Origin: Charina bottae
Lineage: Eukaryota; Chordata; Lepidosauria; Squamata; Charinaidae
Length of the DNA: 64,000 nt
Direction: 5' to 3'
NCBI GenBank assembly: GCA_023362775.1
Contig: JALMGJ010000008.1
Span: forward strand, 41,596,001-41,660,000
Each line of letters opens with the position of its first letter. The stretch's first letter is position 1. Under the pieces are notes generated by a model. The model was not told the origin of the DNA, searched no databases, and saw nothing but the letters and a program-made list of their open reading frames with translations. Shown here piece by piece: positions 23,031 to 34,454 of the stretch. A program made the position numbers and the translations under genes.

Positions 23031-23210
23031 AGGGGCACGATGGCTCAGTGGTTAAGACGCCAGGCTTGTCGATCAGAAGGTCGCCGGTTCGAGACCCGAG
23101 CGACGCGTGACAGAGTGAGCTCCTGCACTCACCCCAGCTCTTGCCAACCTAGCAATTCGAAAGCATGCAAATGCAAGTAGATAAATAGGTACCACTTCCG
23201 CGGGCAAAGT
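23031..23210 (+). mobile_element. tRNA-derived SINE, truncated
   Basis: Head with A box (TGGCTCAGTGGTTAAGACG) and B box (GGTTCGAGACC), then a body with CTTGCCAACCTAGCAATTCG. Longer relatives: 25572-25905 (+), 46495-46665 (-), 50770-50925 (-). Confidence 0.75.
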
Positions 23211-23297
23211 CTCTATTTCCCTGGGTACATAGAGAATAGATAAAAGCTACAGAAAGATCCTCTCTGCCTTACTGGTACCACTGCTGAAACTTTAGGA

Positions 23298-23421
23298 CAG
23301 TGTTTCTCAACCATGGCAACTTGAAGATGTGTGGACTTCAACTCCCAGAATTCCCCAGCCAGCATGCTGGATGCGGATTTCTGGGAGTTGAAGTCCACAC
23401 ATCTTCAAGTTGCCAACACTG
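23298..23421. mobile_element. hAT-C palindromic MITE
   Basis: Almost entirely two inverted arms (GGCAACTTGAAGATGTGTGG and its complement) around a small centre. Exact 8-bp target duplication CTTTAGGA at 23290-23297 and 23422-23429. Confidence 0.88.
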
Positions 23422-24014
23422 CTTTAGGATCTTGTATAGACTGCACCATCTGATGCACCTGTCCGATTTTCTCCAGTGATGTCCACCCGAATCAGTAACT
23501 GAATGTGCTTTATTGTATTAGACTGCAGAGAAAATGAAAAACTGAAGTTGCGCTGTTCTGCCTAGTCTGATGATCTCTCACTAAGCCTCCATGTAGTTTT
23601 CATTCACCGTTTTGCAAATGCATTTACGTATCAAAAATTGGAATGAAAATACTATATAACCCAAAGCTCTGATGTTTCAGTTGAGCCTTATCATACCATA
23701 AGGTGAACCCACCATACTTACTTTATGGAGATAGTGGCTGAAGAGGGATTTTGAAACTTATTCTTCTTGGTCTGCACAGGCATTTTATTATTAGCATTCT
23801 AGTTCTCTCTAAATATGCATTGGGTGAAATAAGCTGTGGATTTGGTTATTACAGATATAACAGAAATCAGTTTCTGCATGTACAGTGTCTGAACGCATCA
23901 CTTCTGTTTCTTTCCAGCAGGGGGGCAAATGATATCATATATGTCACAATATCATCACACAAATTATATAATTCACATCCTTTGCACAATGACAACATGA
24001 CACACACGATTTCA

Positions 24015-25088
24015 TTATTTATTTATTTAATTTTATCCCACCATTATTATTTCTATAAATAACTCAAGGCGGCTAACATACCTAATATTCCTTCCTCCTC
24101 TTCTTTTCCCCACAACAACAACCCTGTGAGGTGAGTTGGGCTGAGAGAGAATGACTGCCCAAGGTCACCCAGCTGGCTTTCATGTTTAAGGCGGGACTAG
24201 AATTCTCAATCTCCTGGTTTCCCACTGGCTCCTTCCTAGGGCTGAGGGACAGGGACTGGCCCAAGGTCACCCAGCCGGCTTTCATGCCTAAGGCGGGACT
24301 AGAACTCACAGTCTCCTGGTTTGCCATTGGCTCCTTCCTAGGGCTGAGACAGGGACTGGCCCAAGGTCACCCAGCTGGCTTTCATGCCTAAGGCGGGACT
24401 AGAACTCACAGTCTCCTGCTTTGCCATTGGCTCCTTCCTAGGGCTGAGACAGGGACTGGCCCAAGGTCACCCAGCCGGCTTTCATGCCTAAGGCGGGACT
24501 AGAACTCACAGTCTCCTGCTTTGCCATTGGCTCCTTCCTAGGGCTGAGACAGGGACTGGCCCAAGGTCACCCAGCTGGCTTTCATGCCTAAGGCGGGACT
24601 AGAACTCACAGTCTCCTACTTTGCCATTGGCTCCTTCCTAGGGCTGAGACAGGGACTGGCCCAAGGTCACCCAGCCGGCTTTCATGCCTAAGGCGGGACT
24701 AGAACTCACAGACTCCTGGTTTGCCATTGGCTCCTTCCTAGGGCTGAGAGACAGCGATTGGCCCAAGGTCACCCAGCCGGCTTTCATGCCTAAGGCGGGA
24801 CTAGAACTCTCTGTCTCCTGGTTTGCCATTGGCTCCTTCCTAGGGCTGAGAGACAGGGACTGGCCCATGGTCACCCAGCCGGCTTTCATGCCTCAGGCAG
24901 GACTAGAACTCTGTCTCCTGGTTTGCCATTGGCTCCTTCCTAGGGCTGAGACAGGGACTGGCCCAAGGTCACCCAGCTGGCTTTCATGCCTCAGGCAGGA
25001 CTAGAACTCTCAGTCTCCTCGTTTGCCATTGGCTCCTTCCTAGGGCTGAGAGTGTGTGACTGGCCCAAGGTCACCCAGCCAGCTTGGA
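24015..25088 (-). mobile_element. Sauria SINE with internal tandem array of about 9-10 units
   Basis: The minus-strand SINE 3' tail (TATTTATAGAAATAATAATGG, then CACCTCACAGGGTTGTTG) at 24015-24130 is followed by about nine repeats of an approximately 100-bp body unit; CCTAGGGCTGAG recurs near 24235, 24330, 24435, 24535, 24634, 24735, 24833, 24936 and 25035. Each unit keeps a B-box-like AGTTCTAGTCC (minus). The tRNA head is missing at the right edge. Units are highly similar, so expansion was recent or homogenised. Confidence 0.85.
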
Positions 25089-25167
25089 CATCTATGTCTT
25101 AATTCCCTGCATTCAAAGACACTAACTGTACCTGCAATGGAATACACTGGATTGAGTCTATAATGGT

Positions 25168-25183
25168 CCTAACGATATTATTA

Positions 25184-25219
<36 letters not shown>
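25168..25219. repeat. (TTA)n microsatellite
   Basis: About ten ATT units followed by ATC/ATT interruptions. Confidence 0.9.
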
Positions 25220-25220
<1 letters not shown>

Positions 25221-25435
25221 AGTTGTTATTGCTTTATTATATTGATAAGTGCCTAATAGCAAAGCAAGTTAAGGCAGCATGCACAAATGTAAAAACACAC
25301 CCTAAAACTAAACAGAAAGAAAAAAGCCAATAACAAAATGAATAAAATGTTAACATTAAATTAAATATTAATAAAAATGAAAGCCCAAGACACCACATCA
25401 GAGAATTAGAAAAAGAATTAAAATAGCACATCTCA

Positions 25436-25557
25436 GATGCGAGTTCACAGATCGCCGTGGCCCAGGGCCTGCTGGTATAACCAGTTTTTTAAGGCTTTCC
25501 TATGTGACAGCAAGGTTGGGGCCATGCGGACTTTGGGGGAGTGCAGTTCCAGGGGGA
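25436..25557 (-). mobile_element. L2-like LINE fragment
   Basis: CCAGTTTTTTAAGGCTTTCC ... GGGGGAGTGCAGTTCCAGGGGG resembles the segment at about 63140-63230 of the L2 copy at the right edge. Short and decayed. Confidence 0.45.
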
Positions 25558-25571
25558 CATTTCTTTTTATT

Positions 25572-25905
25572 GAACTGGTGGCTCAGCGGGTAAGCGCCAG
25601 GCTTGTTGATCGGAAGATTGCAAGTTCGGAGGTTCGAATCCCTAGCCCTGCGTGCGGAGTGAGCTCCTGCACTAGCTCCAGCTCTTGCCAACCTAGCAAT
25701 TCGAAAGCATGCAAATGCAAGTAGATGAATAGGTACCACTTCGGTGGGAAGGTAACACCATTCTGCGCGCGTCATGCCGGCTACATAACCGTGGAAGTGT
25801 CTTCGGACAACGCTGGCTCTTCGGCTAAGAAACGGAGATGAGCACCGGCCCCTAGAGTCGGACACGACTACACAAATGTGCGGGGGGTACCTTTACCTTT
25901 TTATC
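25572..25905 (+). mobile_element. tRNA-derived SINE, essentially full length
   Basis: A box TGGCTCAGCGGGTAAG, B box GGTTCGAATCC, body with GCAATTCGAAAGCATGCAAA, then CTTCGGACAACGCTGGCTC and the 3' end GGACACGACTACACAAATGTG ... TACCTTTACC. A Pol III-derived retroposon, not a tRNA gene. Confidence 0.85.
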
Positions 25906-26038
25906 CTAAAAGAGAGTGGGGTCTACTCACAAATAAAACAAGAATTGGAAGGGGCCAATGAGACCAACTTTCTGCTCAGTGAATCCACCAAATCCAGTAC
26001 TTCCATCAAAAAAACAGAAGCAACATTGCACTGATGTA

Positions 26039-26447
26039 CAGGTAGTCCTCACTTAACCACCATTCGTTTAGTGGCGGTTCGGACTTAAGACGGTGTTGAA
26101 AAACACTGGCTTATGACCAGTCCTCACACATACGGCCATTGCAGCATCCTCACAGTCACGCGATCACAATTTGGGCGCTTGGCAACCGGTTCACATTTAC
26201 GACCGTCGCAGCATCCTGCAGTCACATGATCGCCATTTTTGACCTTCCCAGCCAGCTTCCAGCAAGCAAAATCAATGGGGAACTGCGTGATTCGCTTAAC
26301 AACCACAGAGTTTGCTTAATGAGCAGTGATTTGCTTAATGACCGCTGCAAAAAAGGTCGTAAAATTGGGTCAGATTTGCTTAATGACTGCTTTGCTTAGC
26401 AACCGAAATTCCAGTCCCAATTGTGGCCGTTAAGCAAGGACTACCTG
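26039..26447. mobile_element. Tigger-like non-autonomous element
   Basis: CAGGTAGTCCTCACTTAACC to GCAAGGACTACCTG with TA on both sides; internal TGACTGCTTTGCTTAGCAACC motifs shared with its relatives. Confidence 0.83.
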
Positions 26448-26929
26448 TAATGCATGCAACCTGATGATGCACTTTTGAAAGGAAGAGAGTTTTTATCACA
26501 TCAGTGCAATACGGTTTGCGTCATTTGCCCTCCTTAGCCCTCCTCCCCACATGCCTCTGGCAGGAATCCACATTAAAACTATCCCTAACAAATATTTTCG
26601 CTGGTACAATTCCTGTTCAATGGAGAAACAACTCTGGCCCTTAGACAGGCAAGAGGACCATCTACCAGCAATGACCAGGCTCACTATGGCTTCCCATCCT
26701 GACTTTCCACGTGTCCATCTGGCTGTTATTTCTGAGCAACGAGGTGGCAAATGAAATTCTTTTGCCTCCCCACGTCTGCACTGTGCTTCAGTGGGTCAAA
26801 TCCTTCCCTAACAAGCACAGGAAGTACTTAGCCAAGAGGGTGGTCTGAAAACTTTCTCTCTGCCAGAGGCATTGTGCTGATTGCAAATGCCCTTCAAAAC
26901 ATGGCAGGTGCCCAGTGGCGGCCTCAGTA

Positions 26930-27115
26930 TTAGCACGGCAGGCTCAGCGTTGCAAGGGCCAAGTTAGATCTCACACCCAATTCCCCATTCAATAAAGAAA
27001 GCCAGTTTGAAGCATCCTGACAGACGGGGTATCCAGCCTCTGCTTGAACACACCCTTCTTTCATAATTGGTTCTACTGACAAGCTTTTCAAGCACATTAA
27101 AGGGATGATGTCATA
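26930..27115 (-). mobile_element. CR1-like LINE fragment
   Basis: GTATCCAGCCTCTGCTTGAAC and the preceding CATCCTGACAGACGGG resemble the reverse complement of CR1 3' regions. Weak. Confidence 0.4.
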
Positions 27116-27262
27116 CAAGACCTGTTCTCTATCATCCCATGATGTAGGGCATGGAATCATGACCTTACCTTACAAGAAACCACATTTTCAGTTTGAACGT
27201 TGGGTGGGTGGGGGGGAACTTCTTAACCGTAAACATTGTAGGAGAGCTGTCTTAGTCTATAG

Positions 27263-27374
27263 CAGTGTTTCTCAACCTCAGCAAGTTTAAGACGTTGGAC
27301 TTCAATTCCCAGAATTCCCCAGCCCAGGAATTGAAGTCCACACATCTTAAAGTTGCTGAGGTTGAGACATCCTG
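27263..27374. mobile_element. hAT-C palindromic MITE
   Basis: Inverted arms around CCCAGAATTCCCCAGCCC; ends CAGTGTTTCTCAACC and GAGGTTGAGACATCCTG. Flanks GTCTATAG and GTCTACAG (27255-27262, 27375-27382) are a target duplication with one mismatch. Confidence 0.82.
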
Positions 27375-27599
27375 GTCTACAGTAGCCAAAAATCCAAAGG
27401 AGTCTGGGAACATCTTTTCCAACTAACTTTATGTTAAAGGCATAAGCATGCATGAGCTACAGCTCACTTCATCAGATGCAACAGGTTCTAACAAAATGCA
27501 ACAGGATGCCTTTTGATAAGATTTGTTAATCAGAAAAGATGCTACCAGACTCCCCCTGATTTTTCTTAAAAGTCAGTTCAGTTTGACCATGCAACCATG

Positions 27600-27715
27600 A
27601 CCCAGAAAAGTGGTGAACATCTCTTCATTGGGCATGTTCAAGCAGAGGCTAGACAAACGTCTGTCAGAGATGCTTTAATCTGGATTCTAGGATTCTCTAA
27701 AAGAGTGTCTTTTGC
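27600..27715 (+). mobile_element. CR1 LINE 3' end fragment
   Basis: Contains GGGCATGTTCAAGCAGAGGC, then GACAAACGTCTGTCAGAGATG and TGGATTCTAGGATTCT, similar to CR1 3' UTR ends. Confidence 0.45.
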
Positions 27716-28035
27716 AACTTAACTTTAGGAATCCCTGGAAGCTACCTTTAAGAAAATCCATTCAAGTAACAGCCAGCAGAAAATGCCACCTAAAATGAAA
27801 CGTTTTTTACTGGCCACAAGAAATCACAGGAAATAGAGCCAGAGGCTGTTTTTGGGAAGTTGCATAAGCTGGAAAGCAGCATGTGCAACATTTCTTAATA
27901 GAGAGTCAGAGTTCTTAATTTGGGGAAAGATCAATATGCATCTATCTTACCATGAAAATGGATGCTTCAAAAGGAACGGAATGTGAGCAGAAATCACTCC
28001 TACCACACTTAGAAGATCTGTTTTCACCACCCTCC

Positions 28036-28593
28036 TCACATTTTGCCCCCAGGAGCCAGAGATGAAGGAATGCCATTTGGATCTCCTGCATTTGCTGCTG
28101 CTGATGTAGCAAGAACCACTTGGATCATCAAGTTGAGACGGTTTTGGAAAATGAGTGGGCTAAGATCTTATGGGACTTTAAGACCCAAACAGACAGGCAT
28201 CTTGTTCATAGCATGCCTGATGTAACAGTCATTGAAAAGAAGAAAGTCTGGTTCATTGATGTTGCTATACCGGGTGATGCTAGGATTGAGGAAAAACAAT
28301 TGGAAAAAATAACGAAATACCAGGACTTGCAGATCAAAGTTGAACGCTTGTGGAATAAGAAATCTGCTGTTATACCAATTGTGATTGGAGCCCTTGGAGC
28401 AATACCTAAAGGACTTTTAGGTATTTTTTGGAAATTTTGAATTTATCGGACCTGAACACCCTAATTTTACAAAAAAACACCCTGCTAGGAACTGCCTATA
28501 TTCTCAGACGCTACCTTAATACTTCTTAGGTCCTTGGTTAGGACTTTATTAAGTTTCCACCAGTCTTAGACTGTGAACCTAATTGTAGATTAC

Positions 28594-28636
<43 letters not shown>
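28036..28636 (+). mobile_element. R4/Dong-like LINE 3' end with restriction-like endonuclease remnant
   Basis: The frame from 28120 reads ENEWAKILWDFKTQTDRHL, PDVTVIEKKKVWFIDVAIPGD, then EKITKYQDLQIKVERLW and a hydrophobic VIPIVIGALGAIPKGL. The PD-x-D-x-K-like layout and flanking words match the C-terminal restriction-like endonuclease of site-specific LINEs (R2/R4 group). A 3' UTR and a (TAA)n tail (about 28597-28636) follow. 5'-truncated; ORF closes normally at 28440. Confidence 0.7.
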
Positions 28637-28637
<1 letters not shown>

Positions 28638-28800
28638 TAAACTTGTATGCTGCCCAAATCTCAACGACTCTGGGCAGCTCACAACAATCAAATTACAATA
28701 AAATAAAAAAAACGTCAAAAAAGCAAATGCGATGAAGTGATGCTGCTGCACCTCCCGTCTGGTTCCTAACTGCTGAACATAGTTGTCTTCCAAAGTGCCC
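28637..28800 (-). mobile_element. L2-like LINE 3' tail
   Basis: TATGCTGCCCAAATCTCAACG then CTCTGGGCAGCTCACAACAA resembles the conserved reverse tail seen at 62885-62990. Adjacent to the (TAA)n of the R4-like element. Confidence 0.5.
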
Positions 28801-29450
28801 AAGGCTCACTCTCCACCAAGAATGGAATTCACCACAAGGAGGGGGAGACTGGCAGCTCCTCCTTTCAGCAGCCCATTAGCAAATGGCTCCTGACCGTCTC
28901 CTGAACCAAGAAGTTTCAAAAGTTTTTTGGGGAAAAAAGCTTTTACAAGAAGTCTTTTGTATGCAATGCATGGAAGAGATCTTGGACGCCAAATTAATCC
29001 TCATTACAGTGATTCAGAAAATTACAAGGGAAATGATGACAGTCTTGAGAGCAAGGCACGATGCTGCTGTCCATGTACACTGTTTGATGTCTTGTTTGCT
29101 ACTGGAACTTAACCCTTCTGTCCTTTTCTTCTTGTTTTGGAAGTTTTGTTTCAGTTGAATGACAAGACAAGGAGAATTTGTGTGCCAAAGCCAATCTTTC
29201 AAAGGCGCTTGGAACATGAACAGTTCCAATTTAAACAACAACGAATTAGCAATGAGTGGATAAAGCTGTCCGTATCACTTTGAGCAAAAGACAATTCAGT
29301 TTGGGAACAAAGCACAATCCAGCCAAATTTAGCACTCTTCACTCTCATGGCTTCCAATGGAAGAGATTGAAAAACAAAGGGCATTTAACAACATGCTGTA
29401 GTTGATGGGAGTTTCAAGTATTCACTAAGTGGGTTGAATTTACCCTAATT

Positions 29451-29771
29451 CAGAGCTTTCCAAACTTTTCATGTTGGTGACACACTTTTTAGACATGCAT
29501 CATTTCGCGACACACTCTTACAGCAGGGCATCATTTCGCGACACACTCTTACAGCAGGGCATCATTTCGCGACACACTCTTACAGCAGGGCACAAGGCAG
29601 GCACTAGGACCTGCGCGAAATCACAGCAGGTTTGGAGGCAGCAAGGCACAAGGCAGGCACTAGGACCTGTGTGGAATCCCGGCAGGGCTCGGAGGCAGTA
29701 GCAGCCCCGACACACCCAGACACTGCAGCCGACACACTAACGTGTCCCGACACACAGTTTGGAAAGCTCTG
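29451..29771. mobile_element. hAT-B non-autonomous element with 31-bp tandem repeat
   Basis: Inverted ends CAGAGCTTTCCAAAC and GTTTGGAAAGCTCTG; flanks CCCTAATT and CCGTAATT (one mismatch). Inside, a unit of about 31 bp (CGACACACTCTTACAGCAGG and so on) is repeated about three times at 29508-29595, and a longer AAGGCACAAGGCAGGCAC block twice. Confidence 0.85.
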
Positions 29772-29809
29772 CCGTAATTCCTACAGACCAGTCATCTCCA
29801 AGACAGGCA

Positions 29810-29873
29810 TAGTGTGTGTGTGTGTGTGAGAGAGAGAGAGATCGAGAGAGAGACAGAGAGAGGGAGAGAGGGA
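29810..29873. repeat. (TG)n(AG)n microsatellite
   Basis: About nine TG units followed by an AG-rich tract with interruptions. Confidence 0.9.
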
Positions 29874-31160
29874 AAGAGAAAACATGCATCATGTTGTCAT
29901 GACACAAAAATCCAAACTTTCATACTTGTGTCAGATGATGGCTCCCAAGTATTTGCAGGATTTGCATTTCATTGTCATTGCACGTTTCATCATTTTCATG
30001 TGATCTTGATTAGTGGCCGATTCCTATGTTCTCCATTCTAGCTTAGATTGTAATTCTCAGTCAACATGACTACAATACAGAAAGTTGTAGTTCTCCCTAT
30101 TGATTGATTGATTGATTAATTGATTCCCTATTATTTCTGCAACAGCCCCTGCTAATATCATGGGAAGAACTGCAGACAATTCCTAATCCATATAACAACC
30201 TACCCTTCTACTTCTGATGTGAAAATTCAGATGACATTGGATAGCAGACCTTTCAACTTTCAGATTCCACAGTCTGGGCAATCTGACGCTGGAAGAGGCA
30301 TGGTTCTATTCATGAGATCTTCCTGGTCCATCCTCACCCCCAGATCCTTATCTGCTTTCAGGTTTGAATGAACCTGGCTACTGGGCTATACGTTTTGTAG
30401 TAATCATTAAAAATAACATTCTAATGCTACATCTTCAACAAACTATGCACAATAAGCAAATACATACACGTCATTATGTAGACAATGTTTAATGATAATG
30501 CTTAGATATCCTTTTACTAAAGCTAGCCTTGTTAAGCAACTTCCTGTTTTAAAAGACACTACATTCTAATGCTCCCTCAGTCTTCTTGCTAAGTTACTTC
30601 CATGTCCTTTCCAAGCCTATAAAATTAAAGGACGATTGCTATATAGTGCTCACTTATAATGTCCAGATGGAAGACACTGTATATACTGTATGTAGTGGGG
30701 GGGGGGGAATCAGTATTTTGCATTTGGCTTAAAACCCTTTCTTTAATTCTGCCTTCTGCAAAACACCCCTCCCCCAATTATATGCAAGTTTTTCTTCACA
30801 TTTTGGATGCTTTGCCTCTGTGTGTGAAGTTTCTGTAATTGAACTACTCCTTTCTGGAGCTGGGGGTGGGGGAAATCTTTTCTATCCTCCAGCTTTACTT
30901 TGGCCATATGGACATCAAAGCTTATATATAACCACTATTGATCTCTCCCACGAGGGAGAGAAAAATGAAAGAAAAGAAGATTGGAGTGAATTTGATAAAC
31001 CCTGGGGGAAATAGTGATAGACGGAAGAGAGGGGGAAAGGGTACTTTGTTCTAAAAACTTGTTTAAAAAATTGGCCCAATATTTCACTTTGAGTCACCTA
31101 AAGAAAAAAGAAAAAGAATACAGGATTCTGTTTTATGTTTCCAGCCCCCATTAGCCTAAT

Positions 31161-31764
31161 TTTTGTTGTTGTTCAGTCGTTTAGTCGTGTCCGACTCTTC
31201 GTGACCTCATGGACCATAGCACGCCAGGCCTTCCTGTCCTCCAGTGTCTCCCGGAGTTTGCTCAAATTCATGTTCGTTACATCGGTGATGCTATCTAACC
31301 ATCTCATCCTCTGCCGTCCCCTTCTCCTTTTGCCCTCAGTCTTTCCCAGCATCAGGGTCTTTTCCAGTGAGTCCTCTCTTCGCATTAGGTGGCCAAAGTA
31401 TTTGAGCTTCAGCTTCAGCATCTGTCCTTCCAATGAGCAGTCAGGGTTGATTTCCTTTAGGATTGACTGGTTTGACCTCCTTGCAGTCCAAGGGACTCTC
31501 AAGAGTCTTCTCCAGCACCACAGTTCGAAAGCATCAATTCTTCGGCGCTCAGCCTTCCTTATGGTCCAACTCTCACAGCCATACATTACTACTGGGAAAA
31601 CCATAGCTTTAACTATACGGATCTTTGTCGGCAAGGTGATGTCTCTGCTTTTTAATATGCTGTCTAGGTTTGCCATAGCTTTCCTCCCAAGGAGCAAGCG
31701 TCTTTTAATTTCATGATTTATTATGATTTATTTATTTCATGATTTATTATGGTTTATTATGATT
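31161..31764 (-). mobile_element. BovB (RTE) LINE, 5'-truncated
   Basis: The minus strand encodes the C-terminal part of the RTE/BovB polyprotein without stops from 31697 to 31173: LLGRKAMANLDSILKSRDI, AMVFPVVMYGCESWTI, WCWRRLLRVPWTARRSNQ, KYFGHLMRREDSLEKTLM. The 3' end is the GTT/CAA-type tail at 31161. A 12-bp target duplication CATTAGCCTAAT flanks it at 31149-31160 and 31765-31776; an AT-rich filler (31720-31764) lies at the truncated 5' end. No RT active site is included, so it is dead. Confidence 0.92.
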
Positions 31765-31879
31765 CATTAGCCTAATACAGTATTCCTTTTTTAATATTTA
31801 TCTGGGTGTCCTTCACATGTCCCACTAAAATGAATGGGAGGGGAAAAAAACATTTTATAGAGTATGGATTCACAAGCTG

Positions 31880-32070
31880 AGAGCCAGGAGGGTATTGTGG
31901 TTAAGGTGTTGGACTGACACCAAGGAGACCCAGGTTCTCGTTCCCCCTCAGCCACAGAAGCTTCCCACATGACTTTGGACCAGTCCCCCTCCTCTGCCCA
32001 AGCTACTTCACAGGGTTGTTGTGGGGAGAAATGGGAGGAAGTGCTATGTATACATCATCCAACATACATA
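31880..32070 (+). mobile_element. tRNA-derived SINE, diverged
   Basis: A-box-like GTGGTTAAGGTGTTGGAC and B-box-like GGTTCTCGTTCC, then a body ending CACAGGGTTGTTGTGGGGAG as in Sauria-type SINEs. More degraded than the other copies. Confidence 0.6.
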
Positions 32071-32078
32071 GCTTAGAA

Positions 32079-32387
32079 CAGGGTTTCTCAACCAGGGTTC
32101 CGCGGCACCCTAGGGTTCCGCGAGAGGTCACTAGGGATTCCCTGGGAGATCACGATTTATTTAAAAATTTATTTTAAATTCGGGCAACTTCACATTAAAG
32201 AGTTAAGATTCATTATTTATTTTCAGTTTAAGAACACTGCTAATGCATATATACAGGCCTACCCATGAAACAAATAGAATCATTTTGTACCTTCCGGCCT
32301 ATATTTGAGCCTGAATGTTCAGGGGTTCCCCGAGGCCTGAAAAATATTTCAAGGGTTCCTTCAGGGTCAAAAGCTTGAGAAAGGCTG
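32079..32387. mobile_element. hAT-D non-autonomous element
   Basis: CAGGGTTTCTCAACCAGG to CTTGAGAAAGGCTG, with exact 8-bp target duplication GCTTAGAA at 32071-32078 and 32388-32395. Sister copy at 44133. Confidence 0.88.
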
Positions 32388-32835
32388 GCTTAGAAGCTAA
32401 AGTCTCACCATCCTGCTCCTCGGTCAAAGAGTGCTTTTCTCTTCCCGCATCAAAACTATGGGCAAATCAAATGTATGTTTACTAGTTCTCTCTTTAGTTT
32501 GATCAAAGAGAAAATAGGGGCAATCAACTCCAGTGGACCGTCAAGCCCTGAAATGTCATTGTGGCTATCTTTGGAGAAAATCTGGAACTGCTAGAAGCCA
32601 CAGTTGCGTTCAAAAGTGGCTAAGCATCCAAAAGGACTTGACATCTGCCATTATTTCATCTTCACTGGTTGCTAATTTGGTTTTAGGTGTGGTACAAATT
32701 TAAAGCCCATGGTTTGGGGCCATGGCTGATCTATTCCATCAAACTGACAACTGTCTCACTCATAAAATGTTACTTGGTCCCACTTCTCTTTCCTGACACT
32801 GGTCTTTCAAAAAGTCTCTCTTTTTTCCCCAGCTC

Positions 32836-33023
32836 AGCAGTTCATTATTTTATTTATGTATTTATTTATCAAATTTATATCCCACTGCAATCGCAGGACT
32901 CTTGGTGGCTCACACAATAAGGCTATACAAACCAGTATACACATTAAAAAAAATGCTTTTTACTGTTTTTATCATTGTTTGTAAGCTGCCCAGGATTATG
33001 GTGCATATAGATGGACGGATATA
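32836..33023. mobile_element. L2-like LINE tails, two head-to-head pieces
   Basis: 32836-32950 reads like the reverse L2-type tail (TATCCCACTGCAATCGCAGG and TGGTGGCTCACACAA); 32955-33023 reads like the forward tail (TGTAAGCTGCCCAGGATTATGG, then ATATATAAATTG). Short and weak. Confidence 0.45.
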
Positions 33024-33159
33024 TAAATTGAAAAGAGGAGAGGAGAGGAGAGGAGAGGAGAGGAGAGGAGAGGAGAGGAGAAGAGAAGAGAAGAGAAGAG
33101 AAGAGAAGAGAAGAGAAGAGAAGAGAAGAGAAGAGAAGAGAAGAGAAGAGAAGAGAAGA
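33024..33159. repeat. (GAGGA)n / (GAAGA)n microsatellite
   Basis: A block of GAGGA pentamers (33032-33080) that switches to GAAGA pentamers (33078-33159). Pure purine on one strand over about 135 bp. Confidence 0.95.
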
Positions 33160-33410
33160 TTTAATGAGTCTTGTGAGCTCAAGTGTGGGAATTCCCTACA
33201 CTTCTATAGACAATATGTTTCAAAGTTGTGATACTATCACTTTTTATGGGATTCTGGTAGGGAGTTCCCCACTAATTCAAATCAGAGAGAGGGTTTTTTT
33301 TTTTTTATGCCAGCACTGTGAAACTAACTCCAATGGATTGTGAAATTGACAACATTAAGTTGGGTGGGAAAATTAGGTGGGTGAAATTGACTAGGGAAGG
33401 ACATTTAAAG

Positions 33411-33545
33411 CAGGGGTCCCCAACCGTAGCAACTTGAAGATGTGTGGACTTCAACTCCCAGAATTCCCTAGCCAGTGTTGCTGGCTGGGGAATTCTGGGA
33501 GTTGAAGTCCACACATCTTCAAGTTGCTAAGGCTGAGGAACACTG
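33411..33545. mobile_element. hAT-C palindromic MITE
   Basis: Nearly perfect inverted arms (GCAACTTGAAGATGTGTGGA and complement). Flanks ATTTAAAG and GTGTAAAG agree at six of eight positions. Confidence 0.75.
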
Positions 33546-34454
33546 GTGTAAAGGGAAGGCATGGATGGAATTGACAGTCCAGTTTGTATGTGGCTCACTA
33601 GGTCAACAGAGCAAGAACATTAAAGGTAGGCTGATCTGCTGTTGCCAGACTATTACAAAGGCAAAGCTGGATTCTCAAAATTGGGAAGAAAAGATCAAAG
33701 GAGGAGGAAAGAAAAGTAGAAATAATTCTTTTAGACAAACCTCACGGGATCACTGAGAATACAAAATGTGCTACTGTATACTATCCCAAAGTAGAACTGG
33801 TTGCAGAGAAGAGGAATAAACTAATTATTCTATAATAATTATAATATAATTATAATAATATAATAATAAGGTCTTTCAAAAGACCTTATTTGGTTCTGTT
33901 ATTCTTCCCAGGGATAGCACTATTTTTCTATTACTCCCTTTCTGCCAATTAAATTTACTTACGCTGTTACCCTCTCTGAAAGATAATAATTGTTGGAGCT
34001 TCTTGCAATTAAAATGTTTTCTCTTTCTTTTTGCCACTGGCTTTCTGGCTGCAATTAATCTGAAGTTGGCAAACTATGTTCATCTAGGTACAAAAAAAGA
34101 AGAATAAGTTTCTTTGAAGTCCTAATATCCAATGTTTGCCTCAGGGTTGGAAAGGAAAATTCTGTATTAAACAAGCATCAATGACAGATTGAGTGGCAGT
34201 TATAAAAATATATTAGAAATTGAAATTTCTTAACTTCATACAGTAGTGCTAACATTCAGTACAGTAGTGTATATGTCAGACTCCTACTCATCACATTTTT
34301 TTCCCTTCCCAGCCAATCTGGATATTCTAACAGTTTTATTTCAAAATATTTGAAGAGCACCTAGTTGGGGAAAACTGATGCATGTATTATAATACTTGCA
34401 GTTCTATGAAGTTTATGTGACAGCTACTTGCTACCTAATCATTAATAATTATTA

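Noticed and set aside
24182..25004. Repetitive open frames (MPKAGLELT type)
   Set aside because: These are translations of the tandem SINE units, not a protein gene.
24128..25088. CRISPR-like or satellite array
   Set aside because: Units are contiguous with no unique spacers, and they belong to a squamate SINE.
25572..25680. tRNA gene
   Set aside because: A and B boxes are present, but the arms do not fold as a tRNA and the sequence continues into a SINE body with several copies.
32902..33231. Glu/Arg-rich frame
   Set aside because: Translation of the GAGGA/GAAGA microsatellite.
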